Positions 21,201 to 35,117 of a stretch of DNA of 64,000 nt are shown piece by piece. The notes beneath the pieces are model-generated. The model had not been told where the DNA came from. It saw only the letters and a list, made by a program, of their open reading frames with translations, and did not search any database. The translations under genes were made by a program, and so were the position numbers. The first letter of the stretch is position 1; each line of letters opens with the position of its first letter. Origin of the DNA: Serilophus lunatus (Eukaryota; Chordata; Aves; Passeriformes; Eurylaimidae); NCBI GenBank assembly GCA_013399895.1, contig VXBA01003136.1:65091-129090 (forward strand), in the 5' to 3' direction.

Positions 21201-24200
21201 AAAGAGTGAAGTCTATGTCACGGCCTGGATATTGGTAGGAAGAATTGCTGGATTTCTGCGGGCTATGGAACAAGCAGTGCTACGTAAAACCTACAGTAGA
21301 TGGCAGCATAGTCACTGCCTGATGTCACCTCTGATGAAGAAGATGGACAAGTCTGAATCCTCAACTATATAAGCGAATTTAGCTTAAGCAAAGCCAAAAG
21401 GGCTTACACTAGCAGATATTCTATTAATTGGCCTTCTGAACATCCCAAGCGGACTAATCCAAGCAGTGCAAAGGCACCGCAGTTGCAGAGTAAGAGTGTT
21501 TACCGGGGGAGCTAGCAAGAAATAATTAGCTACTTCCCACGAGCTTACCTATTCCAGGCTTTTCTTCTAAGTATGCAATTATCTTTTATACTAAGCTTTA
21601 TGAACTGCTGAAGTCCCTCATAGTCTGGTTTTCCTTTAGTTACCGTGGGATCAGCTTAACAACATAGTGAATAAAAGCAAGGGAGTTTTGAGCCTCATTC
21701 TGTAAGAGATTGTAAACAACCACTCTAATTGCTGGAAGTGCTGAACATTACTAATGAGGATTTTAATTGTGTGGATATATACATGGCATATAAAAAAAAG
21801 ATTTGTATTATACACTGGGTTATATAAAGAAAAATAGCATTAAATGTATTCTGATTGAGTATACTTAGTTTGATACTCAATTTTTTGATCAGAAATCAGG
21901 TGCAACAAAATAAAAAAGTGTGATATGTACCTTAACCTCAGCTATGAAACTCCAAGCGGATTGGTAAAATATGTTCTTTTGCTACTGAACATTTTGTAAG
22001 CTAACTGTTTGTGATTATTGACTCCACATCATATGGTGTTTGTAAATTAATGTGAGAACTTTTCACTGTTTTTCTGAACATTTAGTAGTAAGCATATGTG
22101 TTTCGTTGTTTTACAGTTCTGTTTTATTGTTTTACCAATCAAAATACTTAAAATAGAAAATAATACTGTTTTAATGAAGTAATGTGAAACTTGGGCTCTC
22201 TACTGCAAAATGTGTAAGTTCTTATGGAGATGATTTCTCACGTTAAGTCTTTTTCCCGTGCAGAACTCATATGATTTATAACCAGTAGTATAAAACCATA
22301 GGCACTTAGGATTTATGAATGTGAGAAGAATTGTACTATTCAATGTCTACATGACACTTTCCTGTTACCCTTGCTGCATTCCTGCTTCACGGACCCTCCA
22401 TGCTGATACTGTAGCCCTGTCATAAATCTGTTCAAAATACACAGTTGTAAGGTTTTTTTGTCTTCCTAAATCTAACTTAGAGCCACTTAGGCAACAAAAA
22501 ACAAACAACAACAAAAATCCCAAACAACAACAACCAAAAACTCACACACCACACTCCCCACACACACCCAAAAAAATTTAGACGGAGTTAGAGGCAACTG
22601 TAAGTTCATTCTTAAAACCTTAAGAAGAAAGAAAACAGGAGGCATACAGGCTTATAGATGCCGTACTTCTCTTTTGATGGCAGAGTTCACAGGCAGTAGC
22701 TCGGTCAAAACTTCCCTTGAAGATGGCATTAGCTGAGTGAGCACTATAGAATGTGCTTACACTTCTGAAACATCTTGGATGCATTCGCTCATAGGTTAAG
22801 AGCCTCTGTTTTGAAATAAGGCATTTTAAGATGACTTTCAGATGTCTTTGAGCTGTGTGTGTGAATACGGGCCTTTTCACTTCAAATGAGAGTCAGATCA
22901 GATCCTGCAATAGGGGAGTTTTCATTTATTCCATAGTCTTTCATTTTGGAAAAAGAAAAACTCTTTTATGAGCAAATCTTGTTACCTTGTGTGTCCTAAG
23001 TTAAAAATAGAAGGTACCTGTATGAACACAGGGCAATAACTCATGTCATTTAGATTACTAACTTTTCCTCTGATAAAGTAATNTGTATTTCTATTCTTAG
23101 GCTTAATATTTGGGATGGTAGAAATAGTGTCAGGAATGCAGAGACATTACTTGGTTTGCTTGGGATTTCTTACAATGCTCTCTTCTTGGCATTGTCATGT
23201 CATAATAAAACCTTTTTTTCTCAATTTTCACAGCTTTTGGAATCAAGCTCTTACAGTTCCTTCTTTTCCAAAGTAACACAAAGTTGAAATTTCTGTTTGC
23301 TCCTTTTGAACACTTGCTACCAATGCTTGCAGTTGCCAAAAGACACTGAACTACCTTATCCTAATATTCTGGGGTTTATCGTCTAGACTTTGTCACTTTG
23401 AACAGCAAAAATAGTTTGAGTATTGATCAGAATTGCCAGCCAGTGTCAGCTTAATGAGGATAAATAGAAAAATAACCTTTGCTTGCTTTCTTTGAGCTAT
23501 GAATACCAAATTATCAGATCAGAATGGAGGATGCATTTAGTTAACCTTAGCACGTTTGTTTCTCAGTTGTTAGGTATACTAGTGCCTCTAGTCTAACTGT
23601 ATGTACTTCTCAAACAAATTTTCCTTCTTTTGTTTCAGCAACTTACTTTGATGCAATATTTTATTATCTTGCAGCCTTTCACTGCCCAGATGCTTTAATG
23701 CAGAAAAGTAGTCTATTGTGCTTGCTACCGTTGGTTCTGTTAACCAGTCGTTTCTAGCTTCTGTTTATTGGGCCAGTTTGTTTTAAGACATCTCTGTTGG
23801 TTACAGCATAGTAAAGGAAAGAGGAAGCACTGTTTCATGAAGTTTTGAAAAGGCAGGGAAACTGGGAACGCTTTCTGTGTTTATGAAGAGAATTAAAATC
23901 GTCAAGGGTAGGAGTCAGGAGGAAGTGGCTTAATCTTTAATCACTGAATGGATATTGAAACTGAATTCATTAGTTGAGCAGATTATTAAAACTGATTATG
24001 CTGCTTCATGAATACGGTACAACAAATAGGAGTTGTAGGGGAGAGAAATGGTTACAAGTCAGCCAAGTCACACACCAAATAGTGGTTTTAAAAGCACTCT
24101 ATTAAAATTAGATCACTTGTGTTCTTTCTTTGAACATTCAGTTCTAATTGCGACACTAAATCAAAGAATACACTTAAAGTAGACTCCCATGTAAGGTGGA

Positions 24201-27200
24201 CAACTGGACAGTGCCTTTTTACTGCTACTAACACATGCATCCAATTACTGGGTTGATATACTCACAATGCCGGCTGTAAAGCATTTGCCTATTTTATAGT
24301 TAGCCTAAGGAATTATTAGCCTGTCCCCTTTCACATTTACCTCTAAATAATCTGTCAGTAGTGTATATCTTTCACAGTTAAAGAGAAATTTTCACGCACA
24401 TCGAAGCTGACTTTCAAGAAAAAGGGAAATGTTGGAAGAGACACCAAATAATTTTATGCCTTTTCTGTTTCCCCTCTTGTTTAGGGGTGTGCAAGAGAGG
24501 AAAAGGTTACAGATACTGGAAACTTGAATGACTGTGAATGTAATATAAAAATAAAGATGAGATCTTTCATAAGCCTTGATTTAGGAAAGCAATATGGTGC
24601 TTGCTTCTTTCACGGTGGAAAACATATGTGAAGGACAATAAGCTCAGTTAGTTTTTGCAGTTCCTGACTTCTCTTCCTGCATGGGGAGCATAAGTGAAAA
24701 TGGAGATGGGGGCCATTGAGGAATGTCATTGCTTTTGTTCCTTCTGCCACTGATACTAAGGGTTCAAACATTGTATAGAAATAAATAAGTTTTCAGTTTC
24801 TGATGCACAGCTGTGCAGCTGTAATCAGCATGTGTGGGAGTTGGGGAGGGAATGCTGAAGCATTTTGGAAACATTCAGGATGTTATTTAATTGGAATTAA
24901 GACATGATGCTAAGTGGAGACTGGGTATAAATCAACGACTTTGTGCCCACATTAGAGGAAGTGGGTGGCAAGTGTGACAAGCAGCAGAGCAGCACTAGAA
25001 AGGATGACAAGAAAGAAATAGGGGAGGATGTGTCATGAGTGGGAGAGAAGTGGGGAGAGGAGAAGTGTGTCTTATCCATTTTGGCAGCAGTGAGCTGCCA
25101 GAGATGTTGACTTGTCCTGTTTGATCTCACTATATTTTCAGTTTTCTCATACATTGAAGCCGTTAAGGTGCCTTTTGAATTTGTATAAAAGTATGTGTTC
25201 AGTGTTGGGATATAAACTTCCCACTCTCAACTTCTGTGTCATCTCTGGCCCTATTCTGTACATGCTCTGGACTTCTCTTCTTCCCATTATCCTCTTCAAG
25301 AGGATTGACAACCTGCTTTATTCCTAACATCAGACTACATGCAAGTAGAAGGGTGGGCAAACTTGCCCTTGAAAATAGTAAACTGTTGGAAAAAGCCATA
25401 AGCTCTGTGTTAAAGAAAAAAACATGGGTTTTTGTTTGGTTGATTTTTCTTAAATTTTTCACTATGCTAATACTATGCACTGTATTTGTTATGAAAAACA
25501 TACACCTGAAGAACATTAAGATATCCTAGAATTCTCAGTGATTTGATCTTTGGAGGATGGAATAGGGTGGAACCAAGTGACTGATATGTTTAGCATTTAA
25601 AAATACGTCATATTTCATAAGATTATCTTTAAGATTTGAAGTAGTTGTGTAGTTACAAGTTTTTTAGTAAAAAATATATGTGCATCTATATATGCTCTAT
25701 AATGGAATAGTGGATGGTTGCATCGAATATCCAGTGGATTTTATAAGACTGCAGTTTTAGACTCTTCATAAATTTTTATGACCTTTTAGGAGATGCTAAA
25801 GTTTCTGATGTTTCCTGAAACAGTCCTGTAACTTCAATAGAAGAAAGTTTTTTCTCTGCGTGCAGCAGCTTATTTTTTCCCTATGTTTTTTTCCTGGATG
25901 TAAACATTACAATTTTTCCTGGATGACATAAACCATGTCGTAGAATCATATAATATTGTGACATGGAAGGTTACCACAGGACAATCGGGAATTCAATCTG
26001 AAAGTGTCTTATCCACATGAATTATCTTAGTACCTGTGGCACGTGTCCCTTGGACGCAAGCTAAAGAAAATCTTCCCCTGAACTTGGCTCATGTCTTGAC
26101 ACTGCCCTTCTACTCTGCCTGGAGAGAAGCAGAGTTGTGCGTGTGGCTCACATTCTGATGACAGGGCACCTTTTCTTTGTCAAAACACTAGTGCTAATAA
26201 TTGCAACACGGAAGTCCTGTGCTCACTGAGGATCTGTGACTGCAAACTAGTGGTAACATGGAAAGAAGCAGCGGAAGAGTCTAGAGCTAACCTCGTGAGC
26301 CAAGCTGAGGTTACTTTTTACTAGTCTACTTCAAACTCTAGTCCTGATAAGCAATCTCCTAGCAATGCTGAAAAGATAACCTACCATACAAGATACATGT
26401 GTGGGTTTGGTGCTACCCTTACAAGTAGTTGTGTCACCAGTATATACTTTGGCCGAAGGGTGAGCTATGGTAGCACTGTTATGTAAACTGAAGCAAAAAG
26501 TTATTACAAGCTGAGTTCCACTGTGTGTTCTGGATGTACAAACCATTGCAAACTCTTTAAATTTTCACCTGACTGGATTCTGACAGAAATTGCTTAGAAA
26601 GTGAGACATAGCTTAACATGTGAGAAATGGAAAGAAATTATTGTTTCTCCTTCTTAGAGGTGAATATGCTGCTGAAAGCATATGCAAGTACAATGAGTCT
26701 TACAAACAGGAACATTTAATGTAGCATCTGGTAGCTTTTATTATTAGAGCAGCATCAGCTCTGCTTCCAAACACACATGAGCACACATAACCTGTGACTC
26801 ACTTCCTAGTGCAATGAGTAGTTTAAACCACTTAAGCCGCTAATACAAAATTTACCAAGGTTAGCAGTGAGAGGTGCAAGTTATACCCTTTCTGAGGCCC
26901 AGAAGTGGATTCAATTTAAGCAGTTTTGTTGCTTCTTTTGGATTTTTCTTGGTGGCCAGCCGCCCTCCTAAGACAAGAATGATGAAGGGAGATGCTGAGA
27001 TCATGGAGACTGACAATTCTATCCATCATGACAATGATGACGTTTCCTATTGTCAACATAAAATGGGACGGGGAAAGAATGATAATGCTGTTCTCCAGGT
27101 ACTGTGGTACTGTGAACAGACCGTTTCTTTCCCAACTCCATCTGCCTGAATAACCTGAGGAGTAGTAATTGGAACCCAGCCTGTACATCCCATGACACTT

Positions 27201-30079
27201 TGACTGTGTAGCAGCTATGCATTAGTTATTCCTTGGTGCTTCCTTTTCTCATGTGACATAAATCAGTCAAGAACAGTGACCTCTGTTTGCTGCAAAACTG
27301 CTGATTGTTGTATATTAAGGAGCTATATTACTGATATTTCTCTAATTACAGATCACTGTATGGAAGCAGAAGGATTACTATCAGTAAATGCAATGTGTAA
27401 AATACCTTGCTTTAGGATTTTGGATGAGAAAGAGCTTTTCATCTGGATGAAATGGCTCACAGAACAGCTACTCAACTACTTTAGTTGAGTTTGCAACTAA
27501 ATTGGTTGAGAAAGAAAAGGTTCAATGCCAGCTTTCTTTATAGAAGAGTTTGTGGGGTATTTGACCTTTAGAAAGATTCTTAATGATCATGATGGATTTC
27601 TTTTATCAAAACAAGACAGAAACATACAAGCTGGAATAGTGAAATAATATTTCAGGAAATAAAGGCTAATGTCCTTCAGGCTCTAAAGATAGTCTGGGAT
27701 TAAAGAGAGCTGGGGGGGGATGTCTTTGAATTTCTTCATGATCCTCTTGGTGTTTGTCAACTAACAGAGAAGAGGAATCTGCTTAAAGGTAGAGGGTAGA
27801 AGACTGGACAATTTGGCACAAGGATCTGTGAGAATTTAAGTTTGAGTATAGGGAGTGCTATAAAATGTTAGGACATACCAGTTTCCATGTTTGTTATCCA
27901 TTTTACCTCAGAATACTTACTTTCTAAAAGTAAATATTTGAGTCTAATTTCTCTTTGGCTCTTTGCTGCTTCTAAAATGAGGATGGCAGTACTTCCTGTA
28001 TGTGCAAGAGTGTTATGAAAGCAAATTATTTGTGAAACACACCGGTAACACTGTGATGAGTTCCAGGAAAAAAAAAAGTCCACCCAGAGGGTAATCATTC
28101 TCTTTTTACTGAAATGTTTGGATATAGGGAATAGCAGGAGTGATTTTCTTCTCTTATAGAACAGGAAACAATAGATTACTTCTTAACGCTAACAGACTTA
28201 GTTGTTTCTCTTTTGACTGGAAAAAAAATATTTTAACAAAATTATTCTATAGCCTCTCTTGCAAGCATTTTGACAAGATTACTCAACAGATTTGTTGCAT
28301 AGCATAAAACAAAAGTTAATGGCAGACTGGATTCTAACCAAATGGCATGGGTGGAGTCACAGATTGGATCTTCCAGTCAAACCAAGCTCTAGATCTCATT
28401 CTGCTTCATCAACATTATAATCACAAGTGATGTCAAAATTTCTTTCTTTGAAGAAAAAAAAAAATTAGGATGTTTCAGTTCAAGGATCTATATAGTTTCC
28501 ATGATTAAACATTTAAAATATAATTGTTATTTCACTCTTTACTGTCAGATCTATCAGTCAAGGAAATATGAGCATGATAGCCACATGATATTTATTATTT
28601 ATTTTTGGGAGGGCCTTCATTTCCCTGAAATGCTGTCATTGCACTGGAGTTAATCTACTGGAATTATTTGTTTGTCTTTTATTTATTTTCTACCATTTCT
28701 TTAAAGTATTGATACTTCCACTTTAGGGTCACAGACATTATTCGTTCAGTTTAATTTATTACAATTACTTTTACATGTTACAACTTTGCTTTGAAATGAC
28801 AGCTGTCCAAGTTAAAGTCTTTTCAACTTTAGTGAAAACACTTATAATGAGGCCGACACTTGGCTCATGTGGTATTAATCTGGTCTCTTGGTCATTTCTT
28901 TAGTTTCTCCTTCTGCAGTCAGCTCTCAAAAAGACGTATCTGCAGCTGGGGAGTACATAAGATTAACTTCCGCCTCTCTGTGGCTTCTTGCCTCAGACCA
29001 CACACCAAATAATTCCTCAAAGCATTATCCAGATTTGCTCAAAATTCACCATGCTTGCTTTATTCCTTCAGTTCTGCCACACATGCATTTGTGGACTCTG
29101 CTTGCAGCTGATTCTGCTTATGAAACAGGAAACATTTTGTAAAGATGAGGATTTAAAGACAAACACTATTGTAAAATACGTATGATCATTTTTCTATAGA
29201 ACTCTTCTTTTTCTTGGTTTTGTAAATTTTATAAGTGTACACAGTAGACCATAAAGGTCATCAAGACATTACCATTTTGTTTCCAGCTGTACTCAGGGCA
29301 TAACAAAGACTGATACAGCTATTAGGCGTAGACTGAATTATAGTAATTCCCTTGTTCAAAATGAATCTTTTTAAAAAAGAAAACCACAGGGCTTATATTC
29401 AGGAAGAACTTCAGTGTTTTCTGAACTAATAAAATCAATAATGTTACCAAAAAATGCCACTGTGCAGATGGAGGAGGTGCTAGTCAGCTCTCTTATCCAG
29501 GGACATCCAAACCTTAATCACAGTTTAAAATCTTTTAAAAGGAGTCACAGATGTGAGTCGTACATATATGCATTCACACCAAAGCAGACTCAAGAAGTAT
29601 CTAGTGATTATCAGGAAACCATTAGATAAAAGCATCTAATGCCTTCTATTACCTTGTGCTTCATGAAAAGAAGTTATAGCTGAGGTTATCTGATGCTTCT
29701 CATTAAGTTCATAGTGGGGATGGGAACATAATTTTGTTCTTTGAGTCTGACATTTTCTTGTACTTAAATTGTTGGGTTTTCAACTAAATGATTTTTCATG
29801 ATGGTTTTAGAATCTTTTTGCTTTTTCAAAGACCCAGGAATACATATGTATATATATATATTTGTATATAAAGTCTTAATTTATAGATGTGTTTTTTGTG
29901 GCAAGCAATAGAAGTTCTATATGCAAAACTTCCTTTACAGATACACTGATAATGTGGGAGGAGATTGCAGGATGATGCATCTAAAGTAGCACATAAGATG
30001 AACTTCCCAAAGAATCTGTAGGGACCTAAGCTGAACAGCGCACGTATTTTTCCCCAAAACAAAAAAAGACATTCACCTC
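18263..30079. other. FGF10 intron 1, first part, no other gene recognised
   Basis: A/T-rich sequence following the CpG island. No reading frame resembles a protein I know, and I did not recognise FGF10 exon 2. It contains a T16 run at 18313-18328, an AC-rich tract at 22490-22575, a single ambiguous base at 23083 and a weak CR1-like tip at about 25938-25990 (minus strand), too degraded to call. FGF10 intron 1 carries known enhancers in mammals, so conserved non-coding elements may be present but cannot be identified without alignment. Confidence 0.6.
22490..22575 (-). repeat. AC-rich low-complexity tract (GT-rich on minus strand)
   Basis: The plus strand is built of CAA, CAAAA and CACA units with short C runs, and has almost no G or T. 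It ends in A7. Same class as the tract at 8483-8655. Confidence 0.75.
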
Positions 30080-30150
30080 TTGGGATGAGTCCAGAAGAGA
30101 GCTACTAAGTTGATTCCAGGGCTGGAACTTCTCTTGAGAATAAGTAGAAG
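30080..30150 (+). mobile_element. Short CR1 remnant
   Basis: GGATGAGTCCAGAAGAGAGC, then TACTAAGTTGATTCCAGGGC followed by TGGAACTTCTCTTGAGAATA, corresponds to the CR1 ORF2 stretch encoding the 'ERVQRRATKMI.GLEHL.YEERL'-type region. Only about 70 bases are recognisable, and both ends are degraded. Confidence 0.55.
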
Positions 30151-33100
30151 TCTGTGTCATTATTACAGGCATAGTGTATGCTTTATGTAGCAAAGAATCA
30201 CAAATGTTAGAGACGTCTAGATATATAATGACAATTTTGGTCTAGTCAGTTAACTTGCCTATTCTCTTGTTCCATTGGTAATGAGTCCTAGTCAGCATGA
30301 CCTTGTAGCAGAGTTTATTGCTGTTTTGTCAGTTGGTTTGGTTTGGTTTGGTGGGGTTTTGGTGGGGGTTTTTGATGGGGGTTTCTATGGGGTTTTTGTT
30401 TTTCGTTGGCGGTTGTTTGGGGGGGGGGATTTTGTGGGGGAGGGGTTGGTTTTTTTGGCTTAGTTTGGGGTAGTTTCTGCATTCCTTTTCCAAATGGTAG
30501 ATTTGTTTTCTGATTTTGAAGGAGAGCTGATACTCACAAGTCATTTGTCACAAGCCACTAAAAGTGTCAAAATCTTACAGCAGGCCCTTGGTGGCTTGTT
30601 AATCTCTCCTTTTTTTACCCTCCCCCCTGCCCTCCTTTTTTAGAGGAAACAGACTAATTCACTTAAGTATAATGAGAGCCATGCTTGCCATAGCCTACTT
30701 GGTCCTACCAGCCCAAGTAAAATCTGTCTTGTTTCTTCACCTCCTTCTCTTGGCTCCAACAATTAAACACAAAGCTGAAAAACAGGCTTTTATGGCAGAG
30801 CTATTTAACATGTCAAATGAAAAATGGAGGCTGCCATTTTCGTAACAGAAAAATATACAAGTGTTCTTTTCCTTTATACACCCCCACTCTTCTCAATTAT
30901 CATCAGCAACATGCAAAAGATAAACCTCTATGTTAAATAGGGAGACCAGATGTATGTTTAACCTCTCACCCTCATTTTTCTAACTGGCTTCCATTAGGAA
31001 CAAGAAGTTAATATATTCTAAACAAAAATAACTGATATGGTAAGGTGAACTTTTCAACTGGGTAAGAGTTCTTTAGAAAAAGACAGAATTACAGAGTCCT
31101 ATGTTGGGCCAACAGACTGTTATACTATAGTTATATTCAGAACAATAACTCTGTGGTTACTTGTGATAAGTAATGGCTGAAATTCTGTTGAGTTGCAGCA
31201 AAAACAAAAGTAACAAGTATTTAAATTCTCATATATTGCAGAAAATCTAGCAACATGCAATAGATTTTAGGTTTACTATTCAGTGCTAGACTTTTTCAAA
31301 TCTACAGACATTCACTGATCAAACCTTGAAATACGGTTTTGTTATTTTCATCTTCTTCAGAGACTGAGACCCAGGCAGAGAGCTTACAGATCAGGATCTT
31401 CTCTTACATCTCTTATTCCACTATAAATCCCTAAACTGATGATTGATTCTACTTAGTTCTTTATTTTGTGTTCACAACAGAAAGGCTGTCATTCTTGTTC
31501 TTAATAGAAACAGGAATTCAAAAATGGAGGGTAATACTATTCATTTTGTAGAGCAGGGTATGTCTCCAACATAGAGATACATGTACAGCAAATTAGATGA
31601 CAATTTTACCACTGATAGAGATACAGACAGTAGCAGAAAAGTCTACAGAAGTGTTTGACTAGAGACAATAGAGAATAGAGGAATTCGAAAGTGTCCTCTC
31701 TTGGTAAAAATGCTCATCAGCCAGCTAAGTAAAGAAAGTCGTGTTAATTAGCAAAGGTAGGAGCTGCATGTAACTATTAAGTTATCCTTTGGAAGAGTTT
31801 GGGAACTGAGTTTGTTTTATCAGGAAAGATAAATGTTTAAAGTGCTGTTAATGTATTCACTACAAATACCATCTGTAGACAGTCTGTTCTTTTGAAAGTA
31901 CACAGTCTGAAAACCAGCAGAATTTTAATAAAGAATCTAAATTCATAGTTTTAATTGCTTCCTTCTCATGCTGTTAACCTTATATGGATGAGTTAGTGTT
32001 TAGAAGATATTTAATAGTAGAAAAGATATTCACCCAGGAACCAAAGAGAATCCCCTAGAGGAAGACAGGGAAAACAAGTCTGAAATGAGACTATTGCGAT
32101 CAGGGAATTATTACCAGAAGTGAGTAGAGGAGAAGCCCTCCAGCAACTTGTTCTGAGTCCTCAGCTGGAGGTTACTAAATCTCAACAGCTCATGTTAGCA
32201 TTTCAAAATTTCCCCCAAGCAAAATCACATGTCTCAGCTTTACTGGCATAAATACAAGATTTCAGCCTTTCTGGATGATATTACCTAAAGCAAGTGTACA
32301 CTGTAGTGTTTGGAGAGCAGCTAAGCATCTGGGGAAATTGCATAATGAGTGGCTGGTACAGATTTTTTTAGTTTATCATGATTCGTAAAAGGGATGCAGA
32401 ATGTTTTAGAAATAAAAATTTTTTAAAAAAGCACAAAGAATGTTAAAAGGGGTGGCATTTGAAATAAAATTATCAAAAGCATTTAGACTCTGAAAAGAGA
32501 GGATGGGGTTTTGACCTTATACAGAATCTCAGGATCTCAGTTATGCATGCCTAGTATTTCTCTGAAAGTGGCAGTGAAAAAAAAATAGATTTATTCAGAT
32601 AATTATTTCAATTTCTATCAAGAGTGTCATTTCAACAACTTGTAGAAGTAATAATACCTTCAAGTAATACCTTAAAGTAATAAACCTTAGAACCTAGTCC
32701 AGGAGTAAATACCAATTAGTTTTATGAGTTGTGCCAATCTTGGAAAAAATTGCAGCTTTAAAGAAGGCTGAAATAACCAAAGGAAAAGGTCAGTTGTGGG
32801 ATTAAAAGGAAAAGGAAAGTAAAAAATAATTCTTTGTGTGGCAAGATGCAGTAGGGAGGCGGGAACACTCTGAATTCCCACACTGAGATCCACATTTTTT
32901 GTGCCCTCCAGCTACTGCAGAAACTCTGTCTTCTCATTATCTGCCTAAATTTCACAGGCAAAGCCATATTGGAACCATTCCTACTGGATACCTTCAGCAG
33001 ATAGTTTCTGTGGAACAGCAGGGATGCAGGGTATCAATTACATCTTTGCCACACTTCCAGAACAGAAGATGGGAGCTCCCAGGTAGCCTTTCCCACCTAC

Positions 33101-33624
33101 AAACATCTGTCTGTGGCATTTTGGGAGCTGTATGTAGGCAGGAAGTGGTTTGTTGCACTTGGCCTAGCATGGGAGAGTGTTACAAATCCCTGTACTTGGT
33201 AACCAGTGGACTTCCTGTATGAAAAACAATCTTTACTAATTTTTCCCTGTCTTCTTCTTGTAACGTCAACTTTTGGTGGACCACTTCAAAGTGGCCAGGC
33301 AGGCCTTGTGTCCCAGAATCAGAAAGGAAACAGCATTGCTGTGTGATTTACAATGACTGAGAAACTGTTGTGGGCACACACTCATCATAGACATTTGCTA
33401 CACTTGGCTGGTGTTAAAAATCACAGGAAAGCAGGACCAAAGAAAACCTCCTGGGAACTGTAATACAGCCTCTGTTATCACCAGTGTTCATTTTATGAGT
33501 TTGTTCAGAAGTCTGACAAATTCAATTAACATCAGATAAGTTTGCTCACCATACTCATTAGCTATAGGCTGTTCTACGATCTTACTCCCCTAAGGGCCTC
33601 AAGTAATTCTTATTTTTAACCAAA
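30151..33624. other. FGF10 intron 1, no other gene recognised
   Basis: Apart from the GT-rich tract at 30330-30480, this is A/T-rich sequence without recognisable repeats or exons. The 107-codon open frame at 32899-33222 has no similarity that I recognise. Confidence 0.55.
30330..30480 (+). repeat. GT-rich tract with quadruplex potential
   Basis: About 150 bases almost devoid of A and C, with repeated GGTTT units first and then G4-G10 runs separated by T3-T5. The G runs at 30351-30450 fit intramolecular quadruplex spacing on the plus strand. It is the most G-rich of the GT tracts in the window. Confidence 0.75.
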
Positions 33625-33890
33625 ATACTGTCACCAAGACAAGAGGAAATGGCCTCAGGCTGTACCAAGGGACACTCAGGTTGGACATCAGGAAGAATTT
33701 CTTCACTGTAATGTTGATTAAGTGTTGCAATGGGTTTTGCAGGGAAATGTTGGAGACAACTTTGCTGGAAATGTTCTCCACTGAACATGGCACTTAGTAC
33801 CATGGTTTAGTTAACAACGTGTTTGGTCAAAGCTTGGGTTCGATGATTTTGGAGGTCTTTTCCAACGTTAATGATACTACAATTTTGAGA
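33625..33890 (+). mobile_element. CR1 LINE 3' end
   Basis: The words GGCCTCAGGCTGTACCAAGG and TCAGGAAGAATTTCTTCACT are the DNA of the CR1 ORF2 C-terminus. GATGATTTTGGAGGTCTTTT followed by CCAACGTTAATGATACTACA is a degraded CR1 3' end. About 260 bases remain, with no open frame. Confidence 0.8.
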
Positions 33891-35099
33891 TAATCAGCAG
33901 TGTTCTTCAGTTCTTTTGCCCAGGTAGCATCTTTAACTGACCCAAAGCTTTTACTCTGTACAGTTTACTACTGGAATGTACATGTATAGGATAGTTGTAT
34001 TCTTTCTTTTTCCTGTGTTAAAATCAATATGTTAAGTTCATTGCTAAACAGAGAATGCATACTAAGACACAGTCCACTATCTTCCTGTTGGTTTTGAATC
34101 CAAAGCAATGTAGCTATGTCCACATAGGCTAATAAGCTATGCATCTCGGTGGAGCATATACATTCCTGTGTGGCACCCTTGAAATGTAGTTGTCTTGCTT
34201 TCCAGTCCCTGGTTTAATAGCTTTTCTGGGATAGTTTAATTTCTTACTGATCTTCTTTAATTTCTTCTTGGTCTTCTGGTTGGATATGTCTAGACATGGT
34301 CTTTCTTATAAGGAAATGCTTTCATTCTCCTGTCTCTCAAGACCTGCTTCTAGGTGCCTGATTTTAAATTACAACTATGCACCATATCCCAGACCTAAAA
34401 GAAGAATATCAAGATTGTCCAGACTTGTTATCTTCCTAAACAGACCTCACTTCTGTCACTTGGCAATGACTGCTTTCTGCCCAATTAATAAAATAAGTAT
34501 GGACTATAGAAATGAGCCCGGTTTACAGTATATTTGACAGAGCAAAGTGTTCAAAAGGTTGAAATACTCTGTCAAGAGTGATGGTCAGAATACCCCTGAT
34601 GTAAATAAAGGTGAATTTAAGACATTTGACATGTAATGTTTTAATCTCATTGATTTGCATAGAAGACCTCTTGAAATTTGAAAGGAAAATGTTGGTTTGT
34701 GGGTGTCTTGTGGAAGGAACTTATTTTACCTACTTTCTTAAAAATGTTAAAATGCAAAATCATTTTCCAATTAGAGCAAATATGAAATATTGAAAAAGAC
34801 TTTCTTACAGAGTCAAAATCTAAAATACTGACAGTGTAGATGAAGCATGACATTTCTGGAAATTAGAAATATATCATGAAAACTGTCCAAATTGATATTT
34901 TTTTTTAATATACTAAGTTTAATAAGATTTTTCTCTGCTCCTTTTAGAAGTATAAAATAATTATGTTGTCATAGTATTTAGAAGCTTGAATTTAAAAGTT
35001 GGTTGAAGCCTGTTCTATGGAAAAATTAAATTAATTTAGTGATGTTTTCAAATGAAATAATGTTTGCCCATAAAAGTTCCATCTATAGGTTACTAATTC

Positions 35100-35117
35100 A
35101 AAAAAAAAAAAAAAAAG
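35100..35117. repeat. A18 homopolymer
   Basis: Eighteen consecutive A residues followed by GG. No retroposed gene or SINE is recognisable immediately upstream. Confidence 0.9.
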
